Origin: JBBQXV01 sp043785585
Lineage (GTDB): Bacteria; Myxococcota_A; Polyangia; Polyangiales; Polyangiaceae
DNA length: 10,170 nt
Assembly: GCA_043785585.1 (NCBI GenBank)
Contig: JAYVXB010000780.1
Location: forward strand, 1 to 10,170
Direction: 5' to 3'
Under the pieces are notes generated by a model, which saw only the letters and a program-made list of their open reading frames with translations, made no database searches and was not told where the DNA came from. Positions 1-6,399 of the stretch are shown one piece after another; within the stretch, counting starts at the first letter, position 1, and every line of letters starts with the position of its first letter. A program made the position numbers and the translations under genes.

Positions 1-675
1 TCGCTCACCGACTACGGCGTCTTCATCGGCATCGAAGAGGGCGTCGACGGCATGGTCCACAAGAGCGACATCTCGTGGACGGCCAAGGTCAACAACCCGT
101 CGGACCTCTATCACAAGGGTGACGACGTCGAGGCCATCATCCTGAGCATCAACCACGACGAGAAGAAGGTCTCTCTCGGCGTGAAGCAGCTCTTCGATGA
201 TCCGTGGCCGACGATCTTCAACGAGCTGCCGCCGGGCAAGGTCGTGCACTGCAAGGTGCTCTCGATCGTGGACTACGGCGTGTTCGTGAAGGTGCGCGAG
301 GGCGTCGAGGGGCTCGTCCCCACGAACGAGCTCGTCGAAGGCAAGGACGAGGCGGGCGAGGTCAAGCCGTTCAAGATCGGCGACGAGTTCGACGCCGAGA
401 TCGCCAACATCGACTCGCAGGATCGCCGGCTCACGCTGTCGATGCGCGTCGGTGAACACGCGACGGGCGCGAGCGCAGGCGGCAGCACGGAGAAGGCGGC
501 GACGCCGAAGGCCAGCAAGGCGCCGAAGAAGTCGGCGGCGGCAGAGGCCAGCGGCGGAACCATCGGCGATCTCATCAAGCAGAAGCTCGCCGGCAAGCTC
601 GCGATCGAGAAGGACAAGGCCGAGGACTCGGACGAGAAGGCCGAGGACGAGGCGAAGACCGAAGACAGCGAGTAA
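1..675 (+). CDS. rpsA: 30S ribosomal protein S1, C-terminal part (5' end outside window)
   Basis: S1 binds mRNA and helps bring it to the 30S ribosomal subunit. The frame is open from the first base, so only the last 224 residues are present. The fragment begins inside an S1 (OB-fold) repeat with the typical DYGVFIGIEEGVDG and HKSDISW stretches and ends that repeat with SLGVKQLFDDPW, which matches the penultimate repeat of bacterial S1. A second complete repeat follows (about residues 76-151; DYGVFVKV, EGLVPTNEL, RRLTLSMR). The last 70 or so residues are a low-complexity Ala/Lys/Glu/Asp tail containing TIGDLIKQKL, a short motif I have seen at the end of S1 proteins from delta-type bacteria. 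Stop is TAA at 673-675. Two hairpins follow directly. The S1 identification is secure; the tail is probably disordered. Confidence 0.95.
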   Translation, partial: SLTDYGVFIGIEEGVDGMVHKSDISWTAKVNNPSDLYHKGDDVEAIILSINHDEKKVSLGVKQLFDDPWPTIFNELPPGKVVHCKVLSIVDYGVFVKVREGVEGLVPTNELVEGKDEAGEVKPFKIGDEFDAEIANIDSQDRRLTLSMRVGEHATGASAGGSTEKAATPKASKAPKKSAAAEASGGTIGDLIKQKLAGKLAIEKDKAEDSDEKAEDEAKTEDSE

Positions 676-699
676 TCGCTCGACGCGGTAACGGTGAGG

Positions 700-725
700 C
701 GGCGGTCTTCGCAAGGAGGCCGCCG
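700..725 (+). terminator. Hairpin with GCAA tetraloop after rpsA
   Basis: Positions 700-710 can pair with 715-725 in an 11-bp stem (six G-C pairs at the base, then pairs including two G-U) closed by a GCAA loop at 711-714, a GNRA tetraloop. It starts 25 bases after the rpsA stop. It lacks a clean T tract (TTCTGCTT follows), so it may be a weak terminator or an mRNA 3'-end stabiliser rather than the main stop point. Confidence 0.5.
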
Positions 726-752
726 TTCTGCTTGAGTCGCGAGCGAAAGCGT

Positions 753-786
753 GTGCCCGTGCGAACCTGCACGGGCACCTCGTTTT
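753..786 (+). terminator. Rho-independent terminator after rpsA
   Basis: Positions 753-762 (GTGCCCGTGC) pair perfectly with 769-778 (GCACGGGCAC) around a six-base loop, and TTTT follows at 783-786. This is the classical layout of an intrinsic terminator and fits the end of the rpsA transcript, 40 bases before the next start codon. Confidence 0.8.
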
Positions 787-826
787 GTCTGCACGGCGCG
801 GCGGCGCGGGGCTATCGTCCGCCGCG

Positions 827-1342
827 ATGACGACGCCGATCTGGGCTCCGTGGCGGATGGACTACGTCCGCGGTGAGCGAAACGCGGCGTGCATCTTCTG
901 TGATTTCGCGGCGGCGCCCGTGTCGGCGTTGCGCGAGAAGCTCGTGCTCGTGGTGCAGCCGCTCGCGCTCCTCTGCCTCAATCGGTACCCGTTCACGACG
1001 TCGCATCTGCTCGTCGCGCCGCGCCGTCACGTCGCCGATCTCGCCGAGCTCCGCGACGACGAATACGCGGCCGTCACCGAGCTCGTTCGCGCGGCCGCGA
1101 TCCGCGTGCGTCGCGCGGTCGGCGCCGAGGCGCTCAACATCGGCTTCAACCTCGGCAAGGCCGCGGGCGCGGGGATCGCCGACCACCTGCACGGCCACGT
1201 CGTGCCGCGATGGACGGGCGACACCAACTTCATGCCCGTCATCGCCGACGTCCGCGTCATGCCCGAGTACCTCGATCAGGCCTGGGCGCACCTCTACCCG
1301 CACTTCGCCGATCTCCCGGGCGAGCGCGCGCCCGCGCCATGA
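827..1342 (+). CDS. HIT-family nucleotide hydrolase/phosphorylase
   Basis: A 171-residue histidine-triad protein. The triad HLHGHVV is at residues 120-126, and H122 or H124 should be the catalytic nucleophile that attacks a nucleotide alpha-phosphate. The N-terminus (APWRMDYV, then CIFC at 22-25), NRYPFTTSHLLVAPRRH at 52-68, and WTGDTNFMPV after the triad are hallmarks of the branch containing mycobacterial Ap4A phosphorylase (Rv2613c type), so a role in removing diadenosine polyphosphates or related dinucleotides is likely. The CxxC resembles half of the zinc site seen in some relatives. An upstream in-frame TTG at 785 would add 14 residues, but it falls in the T tract of the rpsA terminator and the family similarity starts at ATG 827. 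No strong Shine-Dalgarno is visible. The stop overlaps the next start (ATGA), so the two genes are translationally coupled. Confidence 0.9.
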   Translation: MTTPIWAPWRMDYVRGERNAACIFCDFAAAPVSALREKLVLVVQPLALLCLNRYPFTTSHLLVAPRRHVADLAELRDDEYAAVTELVRAAAIRVRRAVGAEALNIGFNLGKAAGAGIADHLHGHVVPRWTGDTNFMPVIADVRVMPEYLDQAWAHLYPHFADLPGERAPAP

Positions 1343-2631
1343 CCGGCGATCTCACCTCGCTCACCTCGCTCACCTCGCGCTGGCGACGCCCCGTCTTCCT
1401 CGCAGCGAGCGCGATCGGTCTCGTCGCGGTCGTCATCGCGGCGCGCGCGGTCATCTTGCCGTTCGTCCTCGCGATCCTCATCGCGTACGTCCTGTTCCCG
1501 CTCGTGGCATCGGTCGAACGCCGACGCTTGCCGCGCGCCGCCGCGATCCTCATCGTCTACGCGCTCGTCCTCGGCACGATGGGGCTCTTCGTCCGCTTCG
1601 CCGTCCCGCGCCTCGGCCAAGAGCTCGGAAACCTCCGCAACGAGGTGCCCGTTCTCGCGCGCGAGGCGAAGGATCGCTGGATCCCTTGGGTGCAAGAGAA
1701 GCTCAAGTCGGTCGGGATGACGCCCGTCAAAAAGGAAGACGACGACGACGTCTCCGACGAGCCCGCGATCGTCGCGCGCCAGCAGGCCGACGGGACGATC
1801 GCGATCGACGTCGGCAGCGGCATCGAGATCACCGAGACGAAGACCGGCTACATCGTCGCGCCGGTGAAGGAACGCAAAGACGAGCCCTTCGATCCGAACC
1901 GCCTGATCGCCTCGGCCGTCGGCAAGAGCTTCGTCTACGCGCAAGACAACGCGCTCGAGGTCGCGCGCATCGGCCGCGACATCGTCGCCGGCATCAGCCG
2001 CGCGGTCTTCCTCTTCTCGATCACGCTGATGCTCGCGGCGTACATCATGATGACGCGCGAGAAGATCTACGCCTTCTTCAAGTCGCTCGCGCGCCCGTCG
2101 AGCCGCGCGCGCTTCGACCAGCTCGTCGGACGGATCGATCGCGGCTTGTCGGGCGTCGTGCGCGGGCAGCTCATCATCTGCCTCGTCAACGGCGTCCTCA
2201 GCGCGATCGGCTTCGCGATCGTCGGGCTCCGGTATTGGCCGGTCATGGCGCTCATCGCGATGGTGTTCTCGCTGATTCCGATCTTCGGATCGATCATCAG
2301 CACGATCCCCGCGGTCGCGGTCGGCCTCACGCAGGGGTTCGGCACGGCGCTTTTCGTTCTGTTGTGGATCGTCGGCATCCACCAGCTCGAGGCGAATTTT
2401 CTCAACCCGAAGATCATGGGCGACGCAGCGAAGATTCATCCAGTCCTCGTGGTGTTCTCGCTCCTGGTCGGCGAGCACTGGTTCGGCGCGGTCGGCGCGC
2501 TCTTGGCCGTGCCCTGCATGTCGCTCGCAAAGAGCCTGTTTTTGCACTTCCGCGAGATCGCCAACGCGAGCGATCCCGAGCTCGCGGCCGAGCCGGTCGC
2601 CGCCCACAGCACGGCGCCTCCGCCCGCCTGA
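1339..2631 (+). CDS. AI-2E/PerM-family membrane transporter
   Basis: A 430-residue integral membrane protein of the AI-2E transporter (PF01594, PerM/YdiK/TqsA) family. Hydrophobic segments lie at about 18-57, 67-86, 221-238, 278-298, 300-330, 337-356 and 366-395. The C-terminal half has the family pattern: RIDRGLSGVVRGQ, then a Trp-Pro and a Pro-Ile-Phe-Gly turn, then NFLNPKIMG and a final GALLAVP. Members export small molecules such as autoinducer-2 or act as ion antiporters; the substrate cannot be read from sequence. The soluble region between helices 3 and 4 carries a hydrophilic stretch of about 60 residues (126-185) with a DDDD run and an alternating beta-like segment, which looks longer than usual. 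Start ATG 1339 overlaps the HIT stop. The N-terminus holds three copies of Leu-Thr-Ser from a 9-bp tandem repeat. Confidence 0.88.
   Translation: MTGDLTSLTSLTSRWRRPVFLAASAIGLVAVVIAARAVILPFVLAILIAYVLFPLVASVERRRLPRAAAILIVYALVLGTMGLFVRFAVPRLGQELGNLRNEVPVLAREAKDRWIPWVQEKLKSVGMTPVKKEDDDDVSDEPAIVARQQADGTIAIDVGSGIEITETKTGYIVAPVKERKDEPFDPNRLIASAVGKSFVYAQDNALEVARIGRDIVAGISRAVFLFSITLMLAAYIMMTREKIYAFFKSLARPSSRARFDQLVGRIDRGLSGVVRGQLIICLVNGVLSAIGFAIVGLRYWPVMALIAMVFSLIPIFGSIISTIPAVAVGLTQGFGTALFVLLWIVGIHQLEANFLNPKIMGDAAKIHPVLVVFSLLVGEHWFGAVGALLAVPCMSLAKSLFLHFREIANASDPELAAEPVAAHSTAPPPA
1351..1377 (+). repeat. Three perfect 9-bp tandem repeats
   Basis: CTCACCTCG occurs three times in a row, from codon 5 of the AI-2E-family gene, and encodes Leu-Thr-Ser three times. 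Because 9 is a multiple of 3, copy-number change would lengthen or shorten the N-terminal tail without a frameshift. Confidence 0.9.
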
Positions 2632-2677
2632 ACCCGTGCGGTTTGCACGCGAGCGCACATCGCGGTAGACGCATCCC

Positions 2678-3604
2678 GTGTCGGAAGAGCCCAAGAAACT
2701 CAAGAAGAAGAAGAGCGTCGCGACGATGCAGAAGGAGCTTCGCGATCTGTCGAAGCCCGATCCCTCGACGCCGCAGAAGCCTTCCCTCGATCTGAAGAAG
2801 ATCTTCACCCGCATCGGCCTCGTCGTGGCGGTGCTCTGGGCCATTGCGATCGCGGTCTGGTCGGTGTCGAAGAGCGCGATCCCGTTCGTCGTCGTCGGCC
2901 TGATCACCGCGACGATCGCCGGCGTCGGCGTCTGGGTGACGCGCTTCATGAAGAAGCAGCAGGCGCTCGGGGCGATCCTCCAAGGTGCCGACACCGAAGA
3001 GGGGCGAAAGTCCGCGCTCGAGCAGATCGCCGCGAACTACAAGCCGGGCGACACGCAGGCGACGCTCGCGCGCGCGCAGCTCGAGATGCAGGAGGATCCG
3101 AAGAAGGCGCTCGTGACGCTCGAGTCGATCAACCTGTCGAAGCAGCTCGGCCCGGTCGCGGACCAAGTGCGCTCGATGCGCGCGATGATTCACCTGACCA
3201 TGGGCGACACGAAAGAAGCGCGCGCGCTCGTCGACGCGATGGAGATCGGCAAGCAAGAGGACGTGAAGACGCGAGCGATGTTCGCGAGCGTCGCGGCCGA
3301 GACGTGGGCACGGACGGGTCAGGCGAAGAAGGCGATCGAGATGCTCGATCTCTTCAACCCGGACGATCCCGAGCTGTCCGAGCTGCGCGTTCAGATCTGG
3401 CGCGCGCGCGCGTTCGCGTACGCCGGGAACAACGACATGAAGGGCGCGGGGCGCGCGCTGAAGAAGCTCGGCGAGATGAACCCGCAGCTCCTCGGCATGT
3501 TCGCGATGGGGAAGAAGGTCCATCCGATCCTGCAGCACGAGGCGAAGCAGCTCCTCATGAAGAGCGGCGCCGTGCAGCGGAAGATGGTGCGTCAGCGGAT
3601 GTAG
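2678..3604 (+). CDS. Membrane-anchored TPR-like protein
   Basis: A 308-residue protein that I cannot assign to a named function. The N-terminus is Lys-rich (LKKKKS at 8-13) and cytoplasmic by the positive-inside rule. Two membrane helices lie at about 46-64 and 68-88. The remaining 220 residues are helical and soluble, with TPR-like helix pairs (for example AQLEMQEDPKKALVTLE at 133-149, IHLTMGDTKEARALVDAME at 171-189, ETWARTGQAKKAIEMLD at 208-224, and ARAFAYAGNNDMKGAGRAL at 243-261). Such proteins normally scaffold protein complexes at the inner membrane; both termini would lie in the cytoplasm. Start is GTG 2678, 46 bases after the transporter stop; no strong ribosome binding site is visible, and ATG at 2726 is an alternative that would remove the Lys-rich leader. 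Same orientation as the preceding pair, so possibly co-transcribed. Confidence 0.75.
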   Translation: MSEEPKKLKKKKSVATMQKELRDLSKPDPSTPQKPSLDLKKIFTRIGLVVAVLWAIAIAVWSVSKSAIPFVVVGLITATIAGVGVWVTRFMKKQQALGAILQGADTEEGRKSALEQIAANYKPGDTQATLARAQLEMQEDPKKALVTLESINLSKQLGPVADQVRSMRAMIHLTMGDTKEARALVDAMEIGKQEDVKTRAMFASVAAETWARTGQAKKAIEMLDLFNPDDPELSELRVQIWRARAFAYAGNNDMKGAGRALKKLGEMNPQLLGMFAMGKKVHPILQHEAKQLLMKSGAVQRKMVRQRM

Positions 3605-3680
3605 TCGGCAGCATTGTGCCGATGGTCGCAACTCACTGTTCGACGCGACTCGTCGGCAGCGCCGGGCTCATCCCATCTTC

Positions 3681-3708
3681 CTGCAGGCCCAAAGCGAGCC
3701 GCAGGAGG
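3681..3708 (+). promoter_or_regulatory. Strong ribosome binding site abutting a hairpin (YceI gene)
   Basis: AGGAGG at 3703-3708 is a strong Shine-Dalgarno nine bases before the YceI ATG. Positions 3681-3684 and 3686-3688 can pair with 3701-3704 and 3698-3700 (seven pairs, one bulged A), so the 3' arm covers the first two bases of the Shine-Dalgarno. The ribosome binding site is clear; a regulatory role for the hairpin is only a possibility. Confidence 0.55.
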
Positions 3709-3717
3709 AACCGCCCC

Positions 3718-4266
3718 ATGGCACTCGAAAACTGGAACATCGACACCGTTCACTCGACCATCGGCTTCACGGTCCGGCATCTCATGGTCTCGAAGGTCCA
3801 CGGACTCTTCACGAAATGGGAAGGGACGTTCGCGTTCGACGAGGAGAAGCCGGCGAGCTCCCGCGTCGAGGTGAAGATCGACGTCGCGAGCGTCGATACG
3901 CGTGAGCCGCAGCGCGACGCGCACTTGCGGTCGGGTGATTTCTTCGAAGCCGAGAAGTTCCCGCACATCACCTTCAAGAGCACGGCGGTCGAGCGCGCAA
4001 AGGACGATCACTTCAAGGTGACCGGCGATCTCACGATGCGCGGAGTCACGCGGTCCGTCGTCCTCGACATCGAGTTCGCGGGCCGTCAGGCGCACCCGCA
4101 GATGGGGGAGCGCGCCGGGTTCTCGGCCCGCGCGAGCATCAACCGCAAGGACTTCGGCGTGAGCTTCAACCAGGTGCTCGACACGGGCGGCCTCGCCGTC
4201 AGCGAGAAGGTCGACATCAACATCGACATCGAAGCGACCCGGGCGGCAGCCGTCAAGGCGGCCTGA
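3718..4266 (+). CDS. YceI-family lipid-binding protein
   Basis: A 182-residue protein of the YceI family (PF04264), which folds as a lipocalin-like beta barrel that binds isoprenoid or fatty-acid-type ligands. Family features are all present: the opening WNIDTVHSTIGFTVRHLMVS, SVDTREPQRDAHLRSGDFF with FPHITFKS, GDLTMRGVTRSV, and near the end FGVSFNQVLDTGGLAVSEKV followed by beta-rich INIDIEA. There is no signal peptide, so this is the cytosolic form, unlike E. coli YceI, which is periplasmic. Start ATG 3718 is fixed by AGGAGG at 3703-3708. It is separated from its neighbours by more than 100 bases on each side and probably has its own promoter, which I cannot pinpoint. Confidence 0.93.
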   Translation: MALENWNIDTVHSTIGFTVRHLMVSKVHGLFTKWEGTFAFDEEKPASSRVEVKIDVASVDTREPQRDAHLRSGDFFEAEKFPHITFKSTAVERAKDDHFKVTGDLTMRGVTRSVVLDIEFAGRQAHPQMGERAGFSARASINRKDFGVSFNQVLDTGGLAVSEKVDINIDIEATRAAAVKAA

Positions 4267-4392
4267 TCCGCGGCCACGCGAACCGTTCGGCCTTCCGGAG
4301 CTGCGGCGCGGCGACACCGCATCCACTCGCTCGCTCGGTTTGTTGTTGACCGACCATCGAGCGCGTGACCCCATGGGGGGGCCGATTCAGGC

Positions 4393-4400
4393 GGGGGAGG
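4393..4400 (+). promoter_or_regulatory. Ribosome binding site that sets the start of the small membrane protein
   Basis: GGGGGAGG lies five bases before ATG 4406. This favours that start over the in-frame upstream ATG 4373 and TTG 4340, which have no comparable site. Confidence 0.6.
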
Positions 4401-4405
4401 GTTCG

Positions 4406-4702
4406 ATGATCCCGAGATTGTACGCGAAAGCAAAGACGTTCATGGGGGTTGGGATTGTGGTGAGCGTCGCGGCCCAGGCTGCGACCCATCTCGTCGGGGG
4501 CGTCGCTGGGGTGGGGACCGTTCTCGGCTTCGTGTCGCTCGGCGGATTCGTCGCGTACATGTACGGTTGCGGTGAATACGCCAAGGCGAAGGGACGCGAG
4601 GGCTACGTCGGCTTGCTCGGGTTCTTCTTCCCCATCGGGCTAGCCATTCTCATCTGGTACGTCGACGACAAGTCGGCGCAGCTCCCGCCTGCGGCGACCT
4701 GA
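4406..4702 (+). CDS. Small hydrophobic membrane protein
   Basis: A 98-residue protein of unknown function. A short basic N-terminus is followed by hydrophobic segments at about 12-32, 35-55 and 67-85, and a short polar tail ending in prolines. Between segments 2 and 3 is CGEYAKAKGREGYVGLLGFF. I have seen the pattern Tyr-Ala-x-Ala-Lys-Gly-Arg followed by Gly-Leu-Leu-Gly and a last hydrophobic helix in many short uncharacterised bacterial membrane proteins, so the ORF is likely genuine. The G/C-rich third positions agree with this. It lies alone between the YceI gene and a convergent lipoprotein gene. Confidence 0.7.
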   Translation: MIPRLYAKAKTFMGVGIVVSVAAQAATHLVGGVAGVGTVLGFVSLGGFVAYMYGCGEYAKAKGREGYVGLLGFFFPIGLAILIWYVDDKSAQLPPAAT

Positions 4703-4735
4703 CCGCTTCGTCGAACAACCTGCACGTCGATTCGG

Positions 4736-4775
4736 GCGACGCCAAACCGCGCCCAGCTCCGTGGTTCGGCGTCGC
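4736..4775. terminator. Long imperfect hairpin between convergent genes
   Basis: GCGACGCC at 4736-4743 pairs with GGCGTCGC at 4768-4775, then after one A-C mismatch AACC at 4745-4748 pairs with GGTT at 4763-4766, closing a 14-base loop. It sits in the 75-base gap between two genes that converge, where a terminator acting in both directions is expected. There is no T tract on either side, so termination strength is uncertain. Confidence 0.5.
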
Positions 4776-4777
4776 GG

Positions 4778-5776
4778 CTACATCCCCTCCCAGTACGTCC
4801 CTTTCAATCGCTCCGCGCGCTTCCCCTCGGTCGCCTTGACGAACGCGACGAAGTCCGCGAGTTGCTTGTCGAGGCGGCTGCCGAAGGCCTGAGTCCATCC
4901 CTTCTCGAGCGACATGGTCTTGTCGCCGATGAGCTCTGCCACCTTCGCCATGCGCTGCGTCACCTCTTCGGTGCCGTGCATGCCTGCGTGCGCGCGCAGG
5001 AACTCGACGAAGCAAACGCCAGCGATACCGATGTCGACGCTCACGGTGGGCGTGTGTTTGGGATCGTGCGGGCCGAGACGAGCCGCCTCCGCTGCTTGGG
5101 GCCCCGTGAGCTTCGCATAGTAGTCGGCGGCAGCTTGCTTGGTCGCTGCCGGGGCGGCGATATTCGCCTTCGCGAGGAACTCTCGCGCGCTCGTGCGCGC
5201 GCGCCCCTCTGAGAGGAGCGCAGGAAAAGCGCCGCAGACGCGCCAGTCTTGAAGGTGGGTGAGCTCGTGCGCGATCGTCGCGTCGGAATCCTGCGTCTCG
5301 AAGTACGGCTCTCCGATGATGAAATGGTCGGCGTCCGTCGTCATGCCGAAGACGTTCGGGTACTTGGCTTTCATCGTTTCGTTCCCGTACAGGCCAATCG
5401 TGAATGGCTTCGACGTGATCTTCTTCTTCGCCGTCTCGGACCATGCGTTGACGACGAGGAGCCCCTCGAACGTCGAATCGGCACGCTTTGCGAACGATCT
5501 CGCGGTCTCTTCGGGGATCGCCTTTTCGGACTCGATCCGCACGAACCTCCCCACGAACTCCTTGACCAGCGGGCCGGCCGCGCTGTCCGACGCGGAGGGC
5601 GGCGCACCGCTCGGCGCCAAGGGCGTCGCGACGTGCGGAGGCTCGCCCCCATGCGAGCCCGCCTCCGGAGCCATCGTGCCCGCGGTGCCCACGCCGGGTG
5701 CCCCCGACTTTTTCGGTGGGCCGTTGCAAGCCGCGGCGAGCGAGAGCAGCGCGATGAACGAGAACGATGGTCTCAT
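4778..5776 (-). CDS. Lipoprotein with zinc-metallopeptidase (HELTH) motif
   Basis: A 332-residue predicted lipoprotein. The signal peptide has a hydrophobic core (FSFIALLSLAAA) and a lipobox ending at Cys17. Residues 18-70 are a low-complexity Pro/Gly/Ala/Ser linker, typical of surface-tethered proteins. The globular part contains AHELTHLQDW, with the zinc-binding motif HELTH at 170-174, and SEGRAR with Glu190, which fits the third zinc ligand (gluzincin, peptidase_MA-like pattern, in which a conserved Glu follows HExxH by about 15-25 residues). A periplasmic or surface protease or a derived non-catalytic protein is therefore plausible; the substrate is unknown. The start at 5776 is supported by GGGGAGG on the minus strand (5781-5787), four bases upstream. 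It faces away from the sigma-factor operon, with which it shares a 188-base intergenic region. Confidence 0.8.
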   Translation of the reverse strand: MRPSFSFIALLSLAAACNGPPKKSGAPGVGTAGTMAPEAGSHGGEPPHVATPLAPSGAPPSASDSAAGPLVKEFVGRFVRIESEKAIPEETARSFAKRADSTFEGLLVVNAWSETAKKKITSKPFTIGLYGNETMKAKYPNVFGMTTDADHFIIGEPYFETQDSDATIAHELTHLQDWRVCGAFPALLSEGRARTSAREFLAKANIAAPAATKQAAADYYAKLTGPQAAEAARLGPHDPKHTPTVSVDIGIAGVCFVEFLRAHAGMHGTEEVTQRMAKVAELIGDKTMSLEKGWTQAFGSRLDKQLADFVAFVKATEGKRAERLKGTYWEGM

Positions 5777-5885
5777 GAGGCCTCCCCGATTGCCGAGTCT
5801 GTCGAAAGTCAGTGGAGGATATTGGCGCTGACGGTCGCGAGGTCCGTCGTGCCGCCGCGACGATGATCGGTTTCTTTTTCGGCTA

Positions 5886-5912
5886 TGTCGAGAAGCCCGT
5901 GACGTCTCCGAC
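5886..5912 (+). promoter_or_regulatory. Predicted ECF-type promoter of the VOC-DGPF-sigma operon
   Basis: TGTCGA at 5886-5891 and CGAC at 5909-5912 are separated by 17 bases. This matches my recollection of the conserved ECF42 target promoter (TGTCGA at -35, CGA/TC at -10). Transcription would start near 5919, leaving a leader of about 45 bases before ATG 5965. Because the operon encodes an ECF42-type factor, this is a likely autoregulatory promoter. Predicted only from sequence. Confidence 0.65.
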
Positions 5913-5964
5913 TCCCTAGTAGAACGTGGCTTCGCGAAGGGGCCACATCACCCGGGAGCTAGAC

Positions 5965-6387
5965 ATGCAAGCCAAGAAGATTTCTTCGTTCTTGTGGTTC
6001 GAGTCGAACGCCGAGGTCGCGGTCGAACGCTACGCCGCGATCTTCGGTGCCGATTGCACCGTGTCGGGGACGTCGTTCGAGCTGTTCGGCCAGCGCTTCG
6101 TCGCCTTCAACGGCGGCCCCCACTACAAGCTCAACGAGGCGTTCTCGATCATGGTCGAGTGCGAGAGTCAGGACGAGATCGATCGCCTGTGGGAGGCGCT
6201 GATCGCCAACGGCGGTGCGCCGAGCCGTTGCGGGTGGCTCAAGGATCCATTCGGCGTCTCGTGGCAGATCGTGCCGAGGCAGCTCACGGCGTTGCTCCGC
6301 CATCCGGACTCGCAGAAAGCCGCGCGCGTCCTCAAGGCCATGATGGCGATGACCAAGCTCGACATCGCCGCGCTCGAAGGCGCCTGA
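5965..6387 (+). CDS. PhnB-like VOC-family protein
   Basis: A 140-residue protein of the PhnB / '3-demethylubiquinone methyltransferase-like' branch (PF06983) of the vicinal oxygen chelate superfamily. The N-terminal SFLWFESNAEVAVERYAAIF, then FELFGQRFVAFNGGPHYKLNEAFSIMVEC and finally CGWLKDPFGVSWQIVP are the family signature. Biochemical function in this branch is mostly unknown despite the database name. The segment between the first helix (AAIFGADC) and FELFG is shorter than the usual 20-residue glycine-containing stretch, so the protein has a trimmed first beta-hairpin. ATG 5965 is preceded by GGGAG at 5954-5958; upstream in-frame codons add 13 residues without family similarity. It is the first gene of the operon with the DGPF protein (12-base gap) and the sigma factor. 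Confidence 0.9.
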   Translation: MQAKKISSFLWFESNAEVAVERYAAIFGADCTVSGTSFELFGQRFVAFNGGPHYKLNEAFSIMVECESQDEIDRLWEALIANGGAPSRCGWLKDPFGVSWQIVPRQLTALLRHPDSQKAARVLKAMMAMTKLDIAALEGA

Positions 6388-6399
6388 GAAGATCGCGTC

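Noticed and set aside
1294..3631. Long open frames on the minus strand opposite the transporter and TPR genes
   Set aside because: Arg/Asp/Ala-rich translations without recognisable domains, opposite well-supported genes; shadows of high-GC codon use.
4346..4374. TTGACC as a sigma-70 -35 box before the small membrane protein
   Set aside because: No acceptable -10 box 16-18 bases downstream.
5800..5829. A second TGTCGA at 5800-5805 in the same intergenic region
   Set aside because: No CGAC or CGTC lies at a suitable distance, and it is 160 bases from the operon; probably chance.
5926..5946. GTGGC...GCCAC with an inner TTCGCGAA palindrome in the sigma-operon leader
   Set aside because: Short stem with competing folds; no T tract and no clear role, so not listed as a feature.
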